This document shows, piece by piece, positions 8,060-18,282 of a stretch of DNA of 63,025 nucleotides. Below the pieces are notes generated by a model, which saw nothing but the letters and a program-made list of their open reading frames with translations, did no database searches and was not told where the DNA came from. Source of the DNA: CAYPHA01 sp964410215 (lineage in GTDB: Bacteria; Calditrichota; Calditrichia; Calditrichales; CAYPHA01); NCBI GenBank assembly GCA_964410215.1, contig CAYPHA010000023.1, forward strand, positions 1 through 63,025, read 5' to 3'. The translations under genes were made by a program, and so were the position numbers. The number at the start of each line of letters is the position of its first letter. The first letter of the stretch is position 1.

Positions 8060-11000
8060 TTAAAAGGTATATTCCCAGGACAGGCCGATTTTAATCTTGC
8101 TGCCCCGCAATGTTTTTTCATAGAAACTATCCAGCGCCCAATCACGGTTTATACGGTACTGCAGGCCGATCCGGTTCCCGGCATCCCAGCTTAAACGCGG
8201 TGCGGGAATACCACTGCCTACCTTTCCGAAATTGGTACGGTATTCGACATACAGGTCACTGGTAAGGTATTTTCCGAATGAGATGGAAGCATCTTCCAAA
8301 CCATTGTTCAGTTTCATTTTCTGCAGATCGAGTAATTTGTCATCGGAATTAATTTCTACCTTGTCCAGCCCCGTAAACGTTTCAGCGCCACGCTCAACGG
8401 CTGTCAGCAAGGATGTCGTGGCGATATCCTCGCCGACACTGAGTATGGTGGAATCACTTTTTGAAGTGACCATTGCCAGGTCCGTACCGAGCGTAAGCAG
8501 GGACAGTTTTTCGGGCATGGACATGGGTACTTCCGTTCCGTCCTTGTCCAGGACGATGATATTGTAGGATTGTTTTTCCAGGTTGCCCCCGATAATGAGC
8601 TGGACGATATACTTACTGATGCGTTTTTCGGCAGTCAGTTCAATTTCCGGGTTAATAACTTCCGGGTTCGTGAATATAATCGATCCGCTTTCGACCTCAA
8701 AGTTCTGATTCCAGGATGCATACTTACCGGAAACGGTATTAAGTTGTCCGCTGATCCGAGGGTCGTCGACATTCGGCTCCATCCTGACACCGAGTTCTCC
8801 CTCCATTACAATTTTGAAGTTATTGGCGAGATCCAACGGTGAACTCGAGACGATAAAGTTACCCGGAATAAGGATATTGAGGTCCACTGCAATAAACGGA
8901 GGTACCGGTTCTGTTTGTGGTGCGGTTAGATAGATATTTTTCTGCATCTGGCTCAGGTCCACTTCATACAGACCTTCCGCAATAACGATATCTCCCGCGA
9001 TCGTTATGGTATCCCGGCCGCTGATGGTAATCCGATCTGAATTTATCAAGAGAGAGGTGTTTTCGATAAAATAATCGACAAAAAATTCCTGCATCGTGAC
9101 ATCTATATTTATCCTGGGCCGGGTAATATCGGCAAGATTAACGGTGCCGCCGGCTGCAATGTATCCTTCCTCCGTTGACTCACCTTTCAGAAAAGCGATT
9201 CCCTTCTCAAACCATTTCCAAATGCGGTCAATGAAGTCTTTTTTCTGCAGGGAATAACCGCTGAATTCTCTAACCTGAAGGATGGAATCCTCTATTACTG
9301 CTTCGAGGTTCACGGAACGTATCGGGTCCCTGACCCTGGATAAAAGTATTTCGCCGTCCTTAAGGCGGAAATGGCCTTTACTTATTGACGGATGCTCCAG
9401 TGTACCCCCCAGATATAATTCCAGGTCATAGGGTCCTCTTATGGATTCCAACTGTTCATTGAACTGGCCGATGATATTAATGGCATCGTCCCTGCTGGTC
9501 ACAATAAACTCAAAGGGTTTGGTCGTAAACAATGTATCGGGATTATTCAATTTCAAGTCGTATTTCTGCCAGCCTTTAAGTGCGAGGCCGGTTTCATTCA
9601 CAACGGCGCTGAGACTGTCGACAATCAGATATCCGCTGCTGTACTGACCAAACATAACCAGGGAATCCACAGCAATGTCGCCATAGCGGAACCGGTTCAT
9701 ACGGAGGAACTGCCGCACGAAAGGTTCATTCACCGTGCCCTCCGCCTCCAGATAACCCGTCAGCAAACCTTCAATCTTATGTTCCTCTCCCAGCAGGGAA
9801 GCATACTTTCCAATGTCGATATTTGCCCAATTGATCTTCAGATCGGCTTTGGTCTGCTCAAGGAAATTCAGTTTGGAATACTGTTCATCGTCTACCGTAA
9901 CGGCCAGTTCACCGGATATATCGAGAAAGGCATCTTTATCGTTCAATTGCACCTTGCTGATGGTGATCTGATTCTCGGCAAACTGGAATATACTTGTTAT
10001 ATTCCCGAGATAAACGTCATCAAATTCCAAATCCCGTGTTTCGATATCGACTTCCAGAACCGGATCCGTCAGCGGTGTGATGATTTCGATCATACCATTT
10101 ATAAAGCCGTCAAACCGGTGTTGCTGCCCGACAATCTGTTCAAAAGGTTTCAATGCCAGGTTTTCCAGGTTAATGGACAACTGCAGGTCCTGTTCGCGGT
10201 GATCCCAGAAACCGTATATCTGCAATTCTGAATCTGCAGGCCCCTTTAGACGCAATTGTTCCAGGCTGACCTGCTCCGGATCGGCGATAACAGACATGGT
10301 ACCGTTATTTTCAAGATAATAATCCTGATAACGAGAGCGGAAATAATCCATTTCTGCGAACAGCGTATCACTTTCAAAGCGCAGCCGAAGGGCACTGTTC
10401 AGATAATTCGACTCGCTCCGGAAGCCGAGCTGAGAAATGTTCACCAGATTGCTGTCAATTTCGACATGCATACGGACATCAGAGACAGGCATTTCGTACA
10501 CATAACCGGAATCAATCAGAAACTTCAGGAACCCCTCTCTTTTGGTAAGAATACGGTGGATATCAAGATTCAAAGCGATGCTGTCAAATGAAATGTTATC
10601 AAAAGCGAAGTTCTTAATCCATAACCGACCTTCAATGTCGGGATCCGTCAGGTATCCCGTTGCCCGCACCCGGGCATCAAAGTTTCCGTGCAGGCTGTCC
10701 ATACCAAAGGATTGTGACAGGGGAAGAAGCTCACCTTTTTTCGTATTCAGCTTGAAATCAATCAACTTTTTTCTGTCCATAAAACCGGAAATATAGAACA
10801 AAGCCTGATCGGCAAATTTAAGATAGGAGGGCTCGGATATCTCTATAATGCCATCTTTTGCACTGAGGGCAAACCGCAATGAATCCAGAGAAACGGTATC
10901 AATCAGGGTATCATGAAGCAAAAGTTCCCCCCTGCCACTCGGATTGTCCAGTTTGAGGTTTTCTAAATTAAAATCCATCCGGCCGTTGATGTTCGTTCGA

Positions 11001-12130
11001 ATGCCCGTTCCCAGATAGTCGGCGATATCAATATTTCTAAACGACAAATCCCCCTTCCCCCCTTCACTTTCCTCCAGGGTACCACGCAGATCGAGGTCAC
11101 CTTTAAAAGCGATCCGGCTCACTCCGGACTTCACCCTGAAATCAACGATGGAAATAGCACCGTAGTCATAGTCCGCATCAAAAACCAGTGTATCCAGAGG
11201 GTTATTCCGGATATTCCCGGACAGATGCAACTGGGTATTAAAATACCTGGGAATGCCCGTAATAAGGGCGTTTCCGCGCAGAGACCCCTTCCCCAGTGTT
11301 TCGAGCCCGGGTAGTCGGGACCATTCAGCAAAATCCAGGTTGAACCGGTCCAGACTTAAAAGCATCTGCAATGAATCGGACAATACAACGTCGCCGCTGA
11401 AAAGGACAACACTTTTTGCGGTCTTCAATTGGAAGGCATTCAACGTTATACGGGGCAGTCTGCCGAGAAGTGTGAAGCTCAGGTTTTTCAACTGCAGATC
11501 ATATTTCGGTATATAAGCCCTGCATGTAATCAGTTCAAAAGCAAAAAGAGATGGCTTGTTCTGCAGACTGAAACGGATTCGGATATCGTTTATTTCAAGT
11601 GAATCTTTAGGAGTAACGTACCGGACACGTCCGCTTATAACTTCAAGATCCGATATATCCATCACTGGTACCGATTTGAGCAGGCTGTCCAGAAAGGCGA
11701 CATTTTCCAGTTTCACAAGCGTCGAGTCCAGATTAAACGCAGCTGTCTCTTCCTTCGTCGCCGCGTTCTTTGCTGATTGAAGACGAACGGTCAGATCATC
11801 CATGGCCAACCGGGAAATACTGATTTCTTTGTCAAGAAAGGCCCATATATCATATGTCACATCCAGATAGGCCGTTTCGGCCACGAGTGAATCATTGAGA
11901 TTTACGCGCAGATCTTCAATGCGGACATGATTGATCAGTCTCCCCTTTATATCACTGAAGGTAATAGTTCCGCTGCCTTCCAGCGCGCGGTTTATATAGC
12001 TTTCGACCGCTTTAGATACGAGGTTTGTCTGCCAGTGCAGCAGCAGGATGGTCAGACTGACCAGCAATAGCAGGGCCAGTGCCCACAGGATGGTACGCAG
12101 ACTGAATCGGAGAAATTTTGATTTCATCAT
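8060..12130 (-). CDS. tamB: Translocation and assembly module protein TamB (DUF490)
   Basis: About 1356 residues. One N-terminal membrane anchor (FSLRTILWALALLLLVSLTI) is followed by a very long run of beta-strand repeats typical of AsmA-like/TamB bridge proteins. The C-terminal DUF490 domain contains IAEGLYEVDLSQMQKN, VVLDKDG-like strands and a last strand ending WEYTF. TamB spans the periplasm and works with an Omp85 partner, whose gene follows by 13 bases. TamB-like proteins are also implicated in phospholipid transport. The start was moved from TTG 12142 to ATG 12130; an ATG at 12127 is equally possible. There is no clear Shine-Dalgarno, and the gene follows the M48 protease stop by 23 bases. 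Confidence 0.93.
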   Translation of the reverse strand: MMKSKFLRFSLRTILWALALLLLVSLTILLLHWQTNLVSKAVESYINRALEGSGTITFSDIKGRLINHVRIEDLRVNLNDSLVAETAYLDVTYDIWAFLDKEISISRLAMDDLTVRLQSAKNAATKEETAAFNLDSTLVKLENVAFLDSLLKSVPVMDISDLEVISGRVRYVTPKDSLEINDIRIRFSLQNKPSLFAFELITCRAYIPKYDLQLKNLSFTLLGRLPRITLNAFQLKTAKSVVLFSGDVVLSDSLQMLLSLDRFNLDFAEWSRLPGLETLGKGSLRGNALITGIPRYFNTQLHLSGNIRNNPLDTLVFDADYDYGAISIVDFRVKSGVSRIAFKGDLDLRGTLEESEGGKGDLSFRNIDIADYLGTGIRTNINGRMDFNLENLKLDNPSGRGELLLHDTLIDTVSLDSLRFALSAKDGIIEISEPSYLKFADQALFYISGFMDRKKLIDFKLNTKKGELLPLSQSFGMDSLHGNFDARVRATGYLTDPDIEGRLWIKNFAFDNISFDSIALNLDIHRILTKREGFLKFLIDSGYVYEMPVSDVRMHVEIDSNLVNISQLGFRSESNYLNSALRLRFESDTLFAEMDYFRSRYQDYYLENNGTMSVIADPEQVSLEQLRLKGPADSELQIYGFWDHREQDLQLSINLENLALKPFEQIVGQQHRFDGFINGMIEIITPLTDPVLEVDIETRDLEFDDVYLGNITSIFQFAENQITISKVQLNDKDAFLDISGELAVTVDDEQYSKLNFLEQTKADLKINWANIDIGKYASLLGEEHKIEGLLTGYLEAEGTVNEPFVRQFLRMNRFRYGDIAVDSLVMFGQYSSGYLIVDSLSAVVNETGLALKGWQKYDLKLNNPDTLFTTKPFEFIVTSRDDAINIIGQFNEQLESIRGPYDLELYLGGTLEHPSISKGHFRLKDGEILLSRVRDPIRSVNLEAVIEDSILQVREFSGYSLQKKDFIDRIWKWFEKGIAFLKGESTEEGYIAAGGTVNLADITRPRINIDVTMQEFFVDYFIENTSLLINSDRITISGRDTITIAGDIVIAEGLYEVDLSQMQKNIYLTAPQTEPVPPFIAVDLNILIPGNFIVSSSPLDLANNFKIVMEGELGVRMEPNVDDPRISGQLNTVSGKYASWNQNFEVESGSIIFTNPEVINPEIELTAEKRISKYIVQLIIGGNLEKQSYNIIVLDKDGTEVPMSMPEKLSLLTLGTDLAMVTSKSDSTILSVGEDIATTSLLTAVERGAETFTGLDKVEINSDDKLLDLQKMKLNNGLEDASISFGKYLTSDLYVEYRTNFGKVGSGIPAPRLSWDAGNRIGLQYRINRDWALDSFYEKTLRGSKIKIGLSWEYTF

Positions 12131-12153
12131 AAACGCGAACAATGCGATAAAAA

Positions 12154-13272
12154 TTACGATTCCAGAACAGCCCGGGCAAAACGAATCCGTTTACCCAGAG
12201 ACGGGTGACCGTGAAACAGGAACTCCACAACCGGATGCGGTGATTTATCAGCCAGATTGATCTCCGCCAGCTTTTCCAGCGCGGATATGAAAGCGGCAGG
12301 TTCGCTACTTTTTAGAAGTGCATACCGGTCCGCCTGTCTTTCATGCCGCCGGCTCAACGCATTGGAAACAGGTGACACGAAAAAGGTGATCAGGCTCAAT
12401 ATGATCGCTAAAACGGGCAATACGGCCAGATCATCCAGACCGCTGTAGCCAGCGCGGAAAACAATCAATTTATAAATGATATGTGCCAGGTAAAGACTGA
12501 GGTAACTGCTCAGTGTACCGGTAATGATCCCGATCCACAGATGCCTGTGAACATAATGGCCAACCTCATGGGCAAACACCGATTCAATCTCCTCATGTGT
12601 AAATGAGTCGAGCAACGTATCACCTAAAATAATACGTTTCGATTTTCCCAGGCCCGTAAAGGCCGCATTGGCTTTCCGGGTATTCTTACTCATATTAAAA
12701 CGGAAGATTCCATCCAGCCTGAAGCGTCCTTCTTTCGCCAGCCGGCGCATGCGCTGCAACAGGTCTTCATCGTCAAGCCGTTCGAATTTATAAAAGAGAG
12801 GGAAAATGATTTGCGGGGCGATCCGGCCGAGAACGACCGAAAACAAAAACAGTATTGTTGCTGTAAGCAGCCACCAGGTTTCCGGATAATTACGAAGGAA
12901 ATAATAGAAGACCAGAAACACCGGTAAAAAGAGTACGATACCCACAAGGAAGGCCTTCATCTGCTCCCAGACCCATTGAAGGAAACGCTGATTCGAAAGG
13001 CCATAATGATGTTCCAGCCAAAACCCGGAAATATAACTGAAGGGAACCGTTATAAGTGAAAAACCGCCGCCGACTACAACCGAAAAGAGAAGAAGCCGCA
13101 CGTAGGGATCTGTCGCTGCCTGTCCCACCCATTCCCGCAGAGCCCGTGAATAGTCAAAAATGACAAAAAATAGTATCAGTACAATAGTCAGTAAGGTTTC
13201 GGTCAGGGACAGGATTAACTGGATTTTTTCATATTGTTTGGCATTTTTTTGTTGCGTTCCTGAAGCAGGCAT
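12154..13272 (-). CDS. M48-family membrane zinc metalloprotease, Ste24/CAAX-type
   Basis: 372 residues with several membrane helices (about 20-40, 60-85, 108-125, 135-155, 245-265, 285-305). The zinc motif HEVGH (residues 235-239) is followed by the third-ligand region RHERQADRYAL. This is the Ste24p-like M48A layout. Bacterial members are membrane-quality-control or processing proteases; no CAAX substrate is known here. It is the first gene of the minus-strand envelope block. The next gene to its right is divergent, so the promoter should lie in 13273-13461. Confidence 0.92.
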   Translation of the reverse strand: MPASGTQQKNAKQYEKIQLILSLTETLLTIVLILFFVIFDYSRALREWVGQAATDPYVRLLLFSVVVGGGFSLITVPFSYISGFWLEHHYGLSNQRFLQWVWEQMKAFLVGIVLFLPVFLVFYYFLRNYPETWWLLTATILFLFSVVLGRIAPQIIFPLFYKFERLDDEDLLQRMRRLAKEGRFRLDGIFRFNMSKNTRKANAAFTGLGKSKRIILGDTLLDSFTHEEIESVFAHEVGHYVHRHLWIGIITGTLSSYLSLYLAHIIYKLIVFRAGYSGLDDLAVLPVLAIILSLITFFVSPVSNALSRRHERQADRYALLKSSEPAAFISALEKLAEINLADKSPHPVVEFLFHGHPSLGKRIRFARAVLES

Positions 13273-13375
13273 AGTAATGATATCCGTATATTCAGCTGTT
13301 TTTTCTACAAAAATTAAAGTTTACATCCCTTAAATGATCGTTGCAAATATATTTTACACCTTAAACGGCTAATGG

Positions 13376-13412
13376 TTTCACTGTTACTTGCAAACATTTG
13401 CTAAAAGTGAAA
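13376..13412. promoter_or_regulatory. Nested palindromes in the divergent M48/threonine aldolase gap
   Basis: TTTCACT (13376-13382) and AGTGAAA (13406-13412) are inverted arms. Inside them GCAAACATTTGC (13390-13401) is a second palindrome with a 2-base centre. Such nested symmetry in a divergent intergenic region fits an operator for an unknown regulator. No promoter boxes were convincing here. Confidence 0.4.
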
Positions 13413-13461
13413 ACATTATTTAATTTTTGAACTTAGTATAGAAAATATCAGCAGGTATGTT

Positions 13462-14487
13462 ATGCCTTATATCGATTTACGAAGCGACACGGTTACGGTG
13501 CCTTCTCCAGCGATGCGGGAGTTCATTGCACAGGCGGAAGTGGGTGATGATGTTTATGGTGAAGATCCTACGGTTAATGCATTACAGGAAAAAATCATCG
13601 AACTTACGGGAAAGGAAGCCGCACTTTTTGTAACAAGCGGTACACAGGCTAACCAGATAGCTCTTAATGCCCATACCAATCCCGGAGACGAAGTCATCTG
13701 TGAGTATGCTTCCCATACGTTCAACTTCGAAGCGGGTGCCAGTGCCATGCTGGGTGGTATTCAGCTGCATCCCCTCCGGGGAAAACGCGGGGTTCTGGAT
13801 ACGGTTGAGGTTGAACAATGTATCCGCCCTGATGATCACCACTTTCCAAAAACAAAAGTCATCTCTATTGAAAACACGCACAACCGCTCCGGGGGGTCTG
13901 TCTACCCGCTGGAGGAAATGAAAAAAGTTCGACGTCTGGCATCCCGTCACGGTTTACAGGTTCATCTGGATGGAGCCCGTTTATGGAATGCCGCGGCAGC
14001 AACCGGGATTTCAGTTCGTGACTATGCACAATGTACGGATAGTGTTTCTCTTTGTTTTTCCAAAGGGCTGGGTGCGCCTGCAGGATCCATTCTCGCCGGA
14101 AGCCATCGCTTTATTAAGCGGGCTCATTATTATCGTAAAGCCTACGGTGGCGGACTCCGACAGGCCGGCCTGCTGGCTGCGGGAGCGCTTTTTGCCATGG
14201 ATCATCACTTTCCTTTGCTGAAGGAGGATCACCGCAGAGCCGCCCGCTTTGCTGATTTTCTGAATCGTACGGAAATATTTAAAGCGGAGCCAGTGGAAAC
14301 CAACATTATTCTATTCTCTATAAGGAATTCGACTTATTCTGCACAACAGGTTTCAACCGAATTTAAAAAAGCAGGTATACTCATTTCCGCCATTTCTGAC
14401 CGCTATCTCCGTGCAGTGACGCACCTGGGAATTTCAGATAACGACCTGCAAACGGCAGAGGATGTTGTAAACCGCTTATTTAATTGA
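13462..14487 (+). CDS. ltaE: Low-specificity L-threonine aldolase (PLP enzyme)
   Basis: 341 residues, full length. It begins with the family signature IDLRSDTVTVPS. The PLP lysine is K201 in LCFSKGLGAPAG, and HLDGARLWNAA holds the conserved Asp and Arg. The reaction is L-threonine or allo-threonine to glycine plus acetaldehyde, a cytoplasmic step in threonine breakdown and glycine supply. The Shine-Dalgarno is AGGT just before the ATG. trkA follows after 33 bases on the same strand, so read-through is possible. Confidence 0.95.
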   Translation: MPYIDLRSDTVTVPSPAMREFIAQAEVGDDVYGEDPTVNALQEKIIELTGKEAALFVTSGTQANQIALNAHTNPGDEVICEYASHTFNFEAGASAMLGGIQLHPLRGKRGVLDTVEVEQCIRPDDHHFPKTKVISIENTHNRSGGSVYPLEEMKKVRRLASRHGLQVHLDGARLWNAAAATGISVRDYAQCTDSVSLCFSKGLGAPAGSILAGSHRFIKRAHYYRKAYGGGLRQAGLLAAGALFAMDHHFPLLKEDHRRAARFADFLNRTEIFKAEPVETNIILFSIRNSTYSAQQVSTEFKKAGILISAISDRYLRAVTHLGISDNDLQTAEDVVNRLFN

Positions 14488-14520
14488 AGTTAAACCTACT
14501 ATGACGAAACAGGGCTGACT

Positions 14521-15861
14521 GTGTATATCATTATTCTTGGTGCCGGTGATGTCGGTGTAAATCTTGCTAAAATGCTTTCCTATGAACGGCATGACATTGT
14601 TGTCATTGAAAACAATTATGCCACGTATACGCGGGCTTCGGACCTTCTGGATGCCCAGGTCATCCACGGCAGCGGATCAAGTTTTCGTGTCCTGGAGCGT
14701 GCCGGTATAAAGTCAGCCGATATGCTGGTTGCCGTTACGAATTCTGATGAAGTAAATATATTAGCAACTATTATGGCAAAAGAATACGGCGTAGAAAAAA
14801 CCGTCGCCCGCGTAAAGAATCTTGAATACCTGGACCCTGACTCTCCGATTACGGCAAAGAAATATAATATTGATCTGATTATTCATCCGGAATCTGAAAC
14901 AGCTAAGGGAGCCATCCGGCTCCTAAAGCAGAGTGCGGCGTCCGACATTATCGAATTCGGTGACGGCAGGATACTTCTGATGGGTATTCAACTGGATCGC
15001 AACCTGCCCATCCTGAACCGTCCGTTAAATGAACTGGCACTGGAATTCAAGGATCTTGAGTTCAGAACGATTGCGATACAGCGGAAAGATATCACAAAAA
15101 TCCCGCGCGGTGACGATATTTTCATGGCCAACGACCGTGTATTTGTCGTCGTACCCAGCTCGCGGGTTAAGGAAGTATTGAAAATATCCGGTAAGGAAAA
15201 CGTCAAACTCGATAATATCATGATTCTCGGTGGCGGACAGACCGGTTTTCTGATTGCAAAAGAGCTGGAAAAATCGCACAACGTTAAAATCATCGAATCG
15301 GATGCAGATAAATCTTCCATTCTTGCAGAGCGACTGGAAAAATCACTCGTTATCAAAGGTGACGGTCGGGATCTGAACCTGCTGGCTCTTGAGGGTATTA
15401 TCGACATGGACGCCTTCATTTCTGTAACCGGTGATGATGAAACCAATATCGTCTCCTGCCTGATGGCAAAGCACCTTCGGGTACCAAAAATCATTTCCCT
15501 GATCAATAAATCCGATTACACGCCGATTATCCCTACCATCGGAATTGATGCCTATATATCAAAACAAATGCTTACGGTAAACGGTATTTTAAAATTCATC
15601 CGTCGCGGGACCATTGTGAGTGTCGCCTCAATACCGGGCATTGCAGCAGAAGCGATTGAACTCATCGCTACGAAGGGAGCAAAAATCACCCGTAAACCGT
15701 TAAAAGACCTGAAAATACCCAAAGATGCCATTTTGGGTGCCGTTATGCGTGGCGAGAGTGTTTTTGTTCCGGTGGGTGACACCCAGATTGAACCGGATGA
15801 TAAGGTCGTTCTGTTTGCCTTGCCGTCAGCAATTCACGAAGTCGAGAAACTGTTTAACTAA
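14521..15861 (+). CDS. trkA: Trk potassium uptake regulator TrkA
   Basis: 446 residues from a GTG start. Two tandem RCK units are visible, each beginning with a Rossmann nucleotide motif: IIILGAGDVGVNLAKML (about 3-20) and NIMILGGGQTGFLIAKEL (about 231-250). Each is followed by an RCK-C subdomain. TrkA is the peripheral NAD(H)/ATP-binding gate of the TrkH channel. trkH follows 13 bases after the stop, so the pair forms one operon and a complete uptake system. Confidence 0.96.
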   Translation: MYIIILGAGDVGVNLAKMLSYERHDIVVIENNYATYTRASDLLDAQVIHGSGSSFRVLERAGIKSADMLVAVTNSDEVNILATIMAKEYGVEKTVARVKNLEYLDPDSPITAKKYNIDLIIHPESETAKGAIRLLKQSAASDIIEFGDGRILLMGIQLDRNLPILNRPLNELALEFKDLEFRTIAIQRKDITKIPRGDDIFMANDRVFVVVPSSRVKEVLKISGKENVKLDNIMILGGGQTGFLIAKELEKSHNVKIIESDADKSSILAERLEKSLVIKGDGRDLNLLALEGIIDMDAFISVTGDDETNIVSCLMAKHLRVPKIISLINKSDYTPIIPTIGIDAYISKQMLTVNGILKFIRRGTIVSVASIPGIAAEAIELIATKGAKITRKPLKDLKIPKDAILGAVMRGESVFVPVGDTQIEPDDKVVLFALPSAIHEVEKLFN

Positions 15862-15874
15862 CAATCCGCTCTTT

Positions 15875-17320
15875 ATGATTCATCTACGTGCAGTTGTAAA
15901 TATTTTAAGCGCCCTGATGATTTTTCTCGGGATTACACTGATTTTTCCAGCATTAATTGCCTTTTTACACGGTGAAGATGATTTTCCGGCCTTTGCTGTT
16001 ACCATCGCCGCCATCCTTGTCATTGGTGTAGCCGGTTTCTTTCTCAGCCGGACGACGGAAGAACTTCGGGCAAAAGACGGTTTCCTCATCGTCACCTTCG
16101 GCTGGATCTTATTTGCTTCGCTTGGGGCGCTTCCTTTTTATATCTCTGACTATATTCCGGTTTACACGGATGCATTTTTCGAAACCATGTCCGGTTTTTC
16201 GACGACGGGTGCTTCTATTTTGACCAATATTGAGGCGTTGCCCCACGGACTTCTATTCTGGCGTTCAATGACGCACTGGCTCGGCGGTATGGGTATCATC
16301 CTTCTTTCCCTGGCCATACTCCCCCTCCTCGGGGTTGGCGGCATGCAGTTATTTAAAGCCGAAGTACCCGGTCCTACACCCGATAAGCTTACGCCACGTA
16401 TTAAACATACTGCTGAACTGTTGTGGGGTGTTTATGTATTGTTATCGTTCATAGAAGTGCTTTTACTGATGCTGGCTGGAATGAACTGGTTCGATGCTCT
16501 CTGTCATACATTCGGTACTATGGCAACCGGTGGATTTTCTACGAAAAATGCAAGCATCGGCCATTATAACAGTGCCGCGATAGATTATATTGTTATCTTC
16601 TTCATGCTCATTGCCGGTATCAACTTCGCTCTGCATTACCGTGCGCTCAGAGGTAAACCGCTTTCCTATTTCCGGGATCCGGAAGCCCGTTTTTTTCTGT
16701 CATTGATCGGAATCGTCTCTCTTATTATCGGCGTTAATGTCTGGTTTCATACCGGTCATGATTTCGCTCTGACGTTACGACAAACCCTTTTCCAGGTGGT
16801 TTCCATTCTTACCACCACCGGTTACGGAACGGCTGATTACGAGCAATGGAACGCCACATCTCAGATTATGCTGCTGTTGCTGATGTTTATCGGTGGCTGT
16901 GCGGGATCCACCGGCGGAGGTATGAAAATCGTGCGTACAATAATTCTACTCAAATTCGGGATGAATGAGATAAAACGACTCATTCATCCCCAGGCGGTTT
17001 TACCGGTTCGCATCGGCAGCATGGTGGTTTCCAGGGATATTGTAACCAATATCGCCGGCTTTTATCTACTTTATATGGTATTGTTCGTCTTTGGGGTAAT
17101 TTTCATGAGCAGCCTTGGGCTGGACATGATCACCTCAATCGGTTCAGTAGCGGCGAACATTGGAAATATCGGGCCCGGCCTGGGAATGGTCGGACCCACT
17201 GATAATTATGCCCATATACCGGTAGCCGGAAAATGGTTTCTATCATTCCTTATGCTGGTGGGAAGACTGGAAATTTTCACGGTTGTAATCCTTTTGACAC
17301 CCACATTCTGGAAAAAGTAA
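15875..17320 (+). CDS. trkH: Trk potassium uptake membrane subunit TrkH
   Basis: About 481 residues from ATG 15875, the normal TrkH start (IHLRAVVNILSALMIFLG). The longer frame back to 15725 lies inside trkA and is rejected. All four pore-loop filters are readable: GFSTTGASI, TMATGGFST, LTTTGYGTADY and VAANIGNIGPG. It is an inner-membrane protein with about ten helices that moves K+ under TrkA control. The terminal codons pair imperfectly with those of the convergent metal-binding lipoprotein gene. Confidence 0.96.
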   Translation: MIHLRAVVNILSALMIFLGITLIFPALIAFLHGEDDFPAFAVTIAAILVIGVAGFFLSRTTEELRAKDGFLIVTFGWILFASLGALPFYISDYIPVYTDAFFETMSGFSTTGASILTNIEALPHGLLFWRSMTHWLGGMGIILLSLAILPLLGVGGMQLFKAEVPGPTPDKLTPRIKHTAELLWGVYVLLSFIEVLLLMLAGMNWFDALCHTFGTMATGGFSTKNASIGHYNSAAIDYIVIFFMLIAGINFALHYRALRGKPLSYFRDPEARFFLSLIGIVSLIIGVNVWFHTGHDFALTLRQTLFQVVSILTTTGYGTADYEQWNATSQIMLLLLMFIGGCAGSTGGGMKIVRTIILLKFGMNEIKRLIHPQAVLPVRIGSMVVSRDIVTNIAGFYLLYMVLFVFGVIFMSSLGLDMITSIGSVAANIGNIGPGLGMVGPTDNYAHIPVAGKWFLSFLMLVGRLEIFTVVILLTPTFWKK

Positions 17321-17329
17321 ACAGGCGCC

Positions 17330-17695
17330 TTACTTTTCCACAAGACGCATGGGTTTGAGTTTCATACCGCATTCTTCACATGTACCAGGTTTAGCTGAAC
17401 GGATGTGACTGTGAATTTCCATCGGACAGCCATAATATTCCATACGCGTTGTATCGGTAACCACGCCGGCTACGAGGGCCATCCCGCATTCGGTACATTT
17501 GCCGGGTTCGGCACTGTGGACGTGCTTGTGTTCTTCCATAGGACAGGTATAATAAATAAGCTGTTCATCTTCCATGGGTTCCAAATCAGAAGACATCATA
17601 TGCTGCTCCTGAGGAACGGTTTCGGCTTGATTGTATTCTTTCTGGCCGCAGGCAATGAGAACTAAGAAGACGGATATGGTAAATAAATAACGCAT
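17330..17695 (-). CDS. Lipoprotein with two heavy-metal-binding (HMBD) repeats
   Basis: About 121 residues from ATG 17695, preceded by AAAGGAAA. A lipobox (VFLVLIACG) is followed by two copies of the HMBD motif: YTCPMEEHKHVHSAEPGKC with TECGM, and YGCPMEIHSHIRSAKPGTC with EECGM. HMBD modules bind soft metals through their Cys/Met/His residues and are typical of copper/silver efflux proteins. The CusB adaptor in this island carries a third copy. The likely role is a periplasm-facing metal chaperone or buffer. It is the last gene of the island and converges on trkH. Confidence 0.85.
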   Translation of the reverse strand: MRYLFTISVFLVLIACGQKEYNQAETVPQEQHMMSSDLEPMEDEQLIYYTCPMEEHKHVHSAEPGKCTECGMALVAGVVTDTTRMEYYGCPMEIHSHIRSAKPGTCEECGMKLKPMRLVEK

Positions 17696-17895
17696 TGTAA
17701 TTTCCTTTCTATTAATTGTATAAATTAATTTCATCATCTAAGTCATATAAATAGATCCCTACAACGTTCGATTCACCTGAGTAATTTCATTTTCTAATAC
17801 TGATTGTAACCGCCCGCCATTAATTTAGATAAAATGAAACAACTTAATGATACAGGTGATCCGGGCATAAGAAATATTCCCTCTTTACGCGTTTT

Positions 17896-18282
17896 TTAAA
17901 TGCGATCAAGAGCCGCTTTCAATTTTCTCTGAATCGTAAGTGTAATATCGTTTAATTCGGCATTTTTAACGGCCTGCATGGAAGCCACCGGATCCACAAC
18001 TGCGATTTCCACCTTGCCGTCGGTTATATCCTGTACTATGACGTTACAGGGCAACATGGCACCAATTTTATCTTCCGCCTGCAGCGCCTTGTGGGCAAAG
18101 GGCGGATTACAGGCACCCAGAATCATGTAGTTCCGAAAATCAACATCCAGTTTCTTTTTTAAGGTTTCTCTTACATCAATTTTGGTAAGAATACCGAATC
18201 CTTCTTCCATTAATGTAGCGGTGATTTTTTCAATTGCCTCTTCAAAATTGCAGTCAAATGTCCTTGCATAATAATAACCCAT
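17896..18282 (-). CDS. DUF302 domain protein
   Basis: 128 residues, the full DUF302 length, with the characteristic GFGILTKIDVRETLKKKL and ILGACNPPFAHKAL. The Shine-Dalgarno AAGGAG precedes ATG by 8 bases. The biochemical function of DUF302 is unknown. These genes are frequent next to copper and other metal-resistance loci, as here between copB and the HMBD lipoprotein. It has no signal peptide, so it is predicted cytoplasmic. Confidence 0.88.
   Translation of the reverse strand: MGYYYARTFDCNFEEAIEKITATLMEEGFGILTKIDVRETLKKKLDVDFRNYMILGACNPPFAHKALQAEDKIGAMLPCNVIVQDITDGKVEIAVVDPVASMQAVKNAELNDITLTIQRKLKAALDRI

Noticed and set aside
15725..15874. Upstream extension of the trkH frame
   Set aside because: It lies inside trkA in another frame, and ATG 15875 matches the TrkH N-terminus.
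17310..17341. Imperfect inverted repeat (TGGAAAAAGTAA / TTACTTTTCCA) over the trkH and lipoprotein stop codons
   Set aside because: It arises because both genes end in similar Lys codons plus TAA; AT-rich stem, no U-run, so not called a terminator.
17696..17895. TGGCGGG-like sequence upstream of the HMBD lipoprotein
   Set aside because: The -12 element is absent at the required distance; probably chance.
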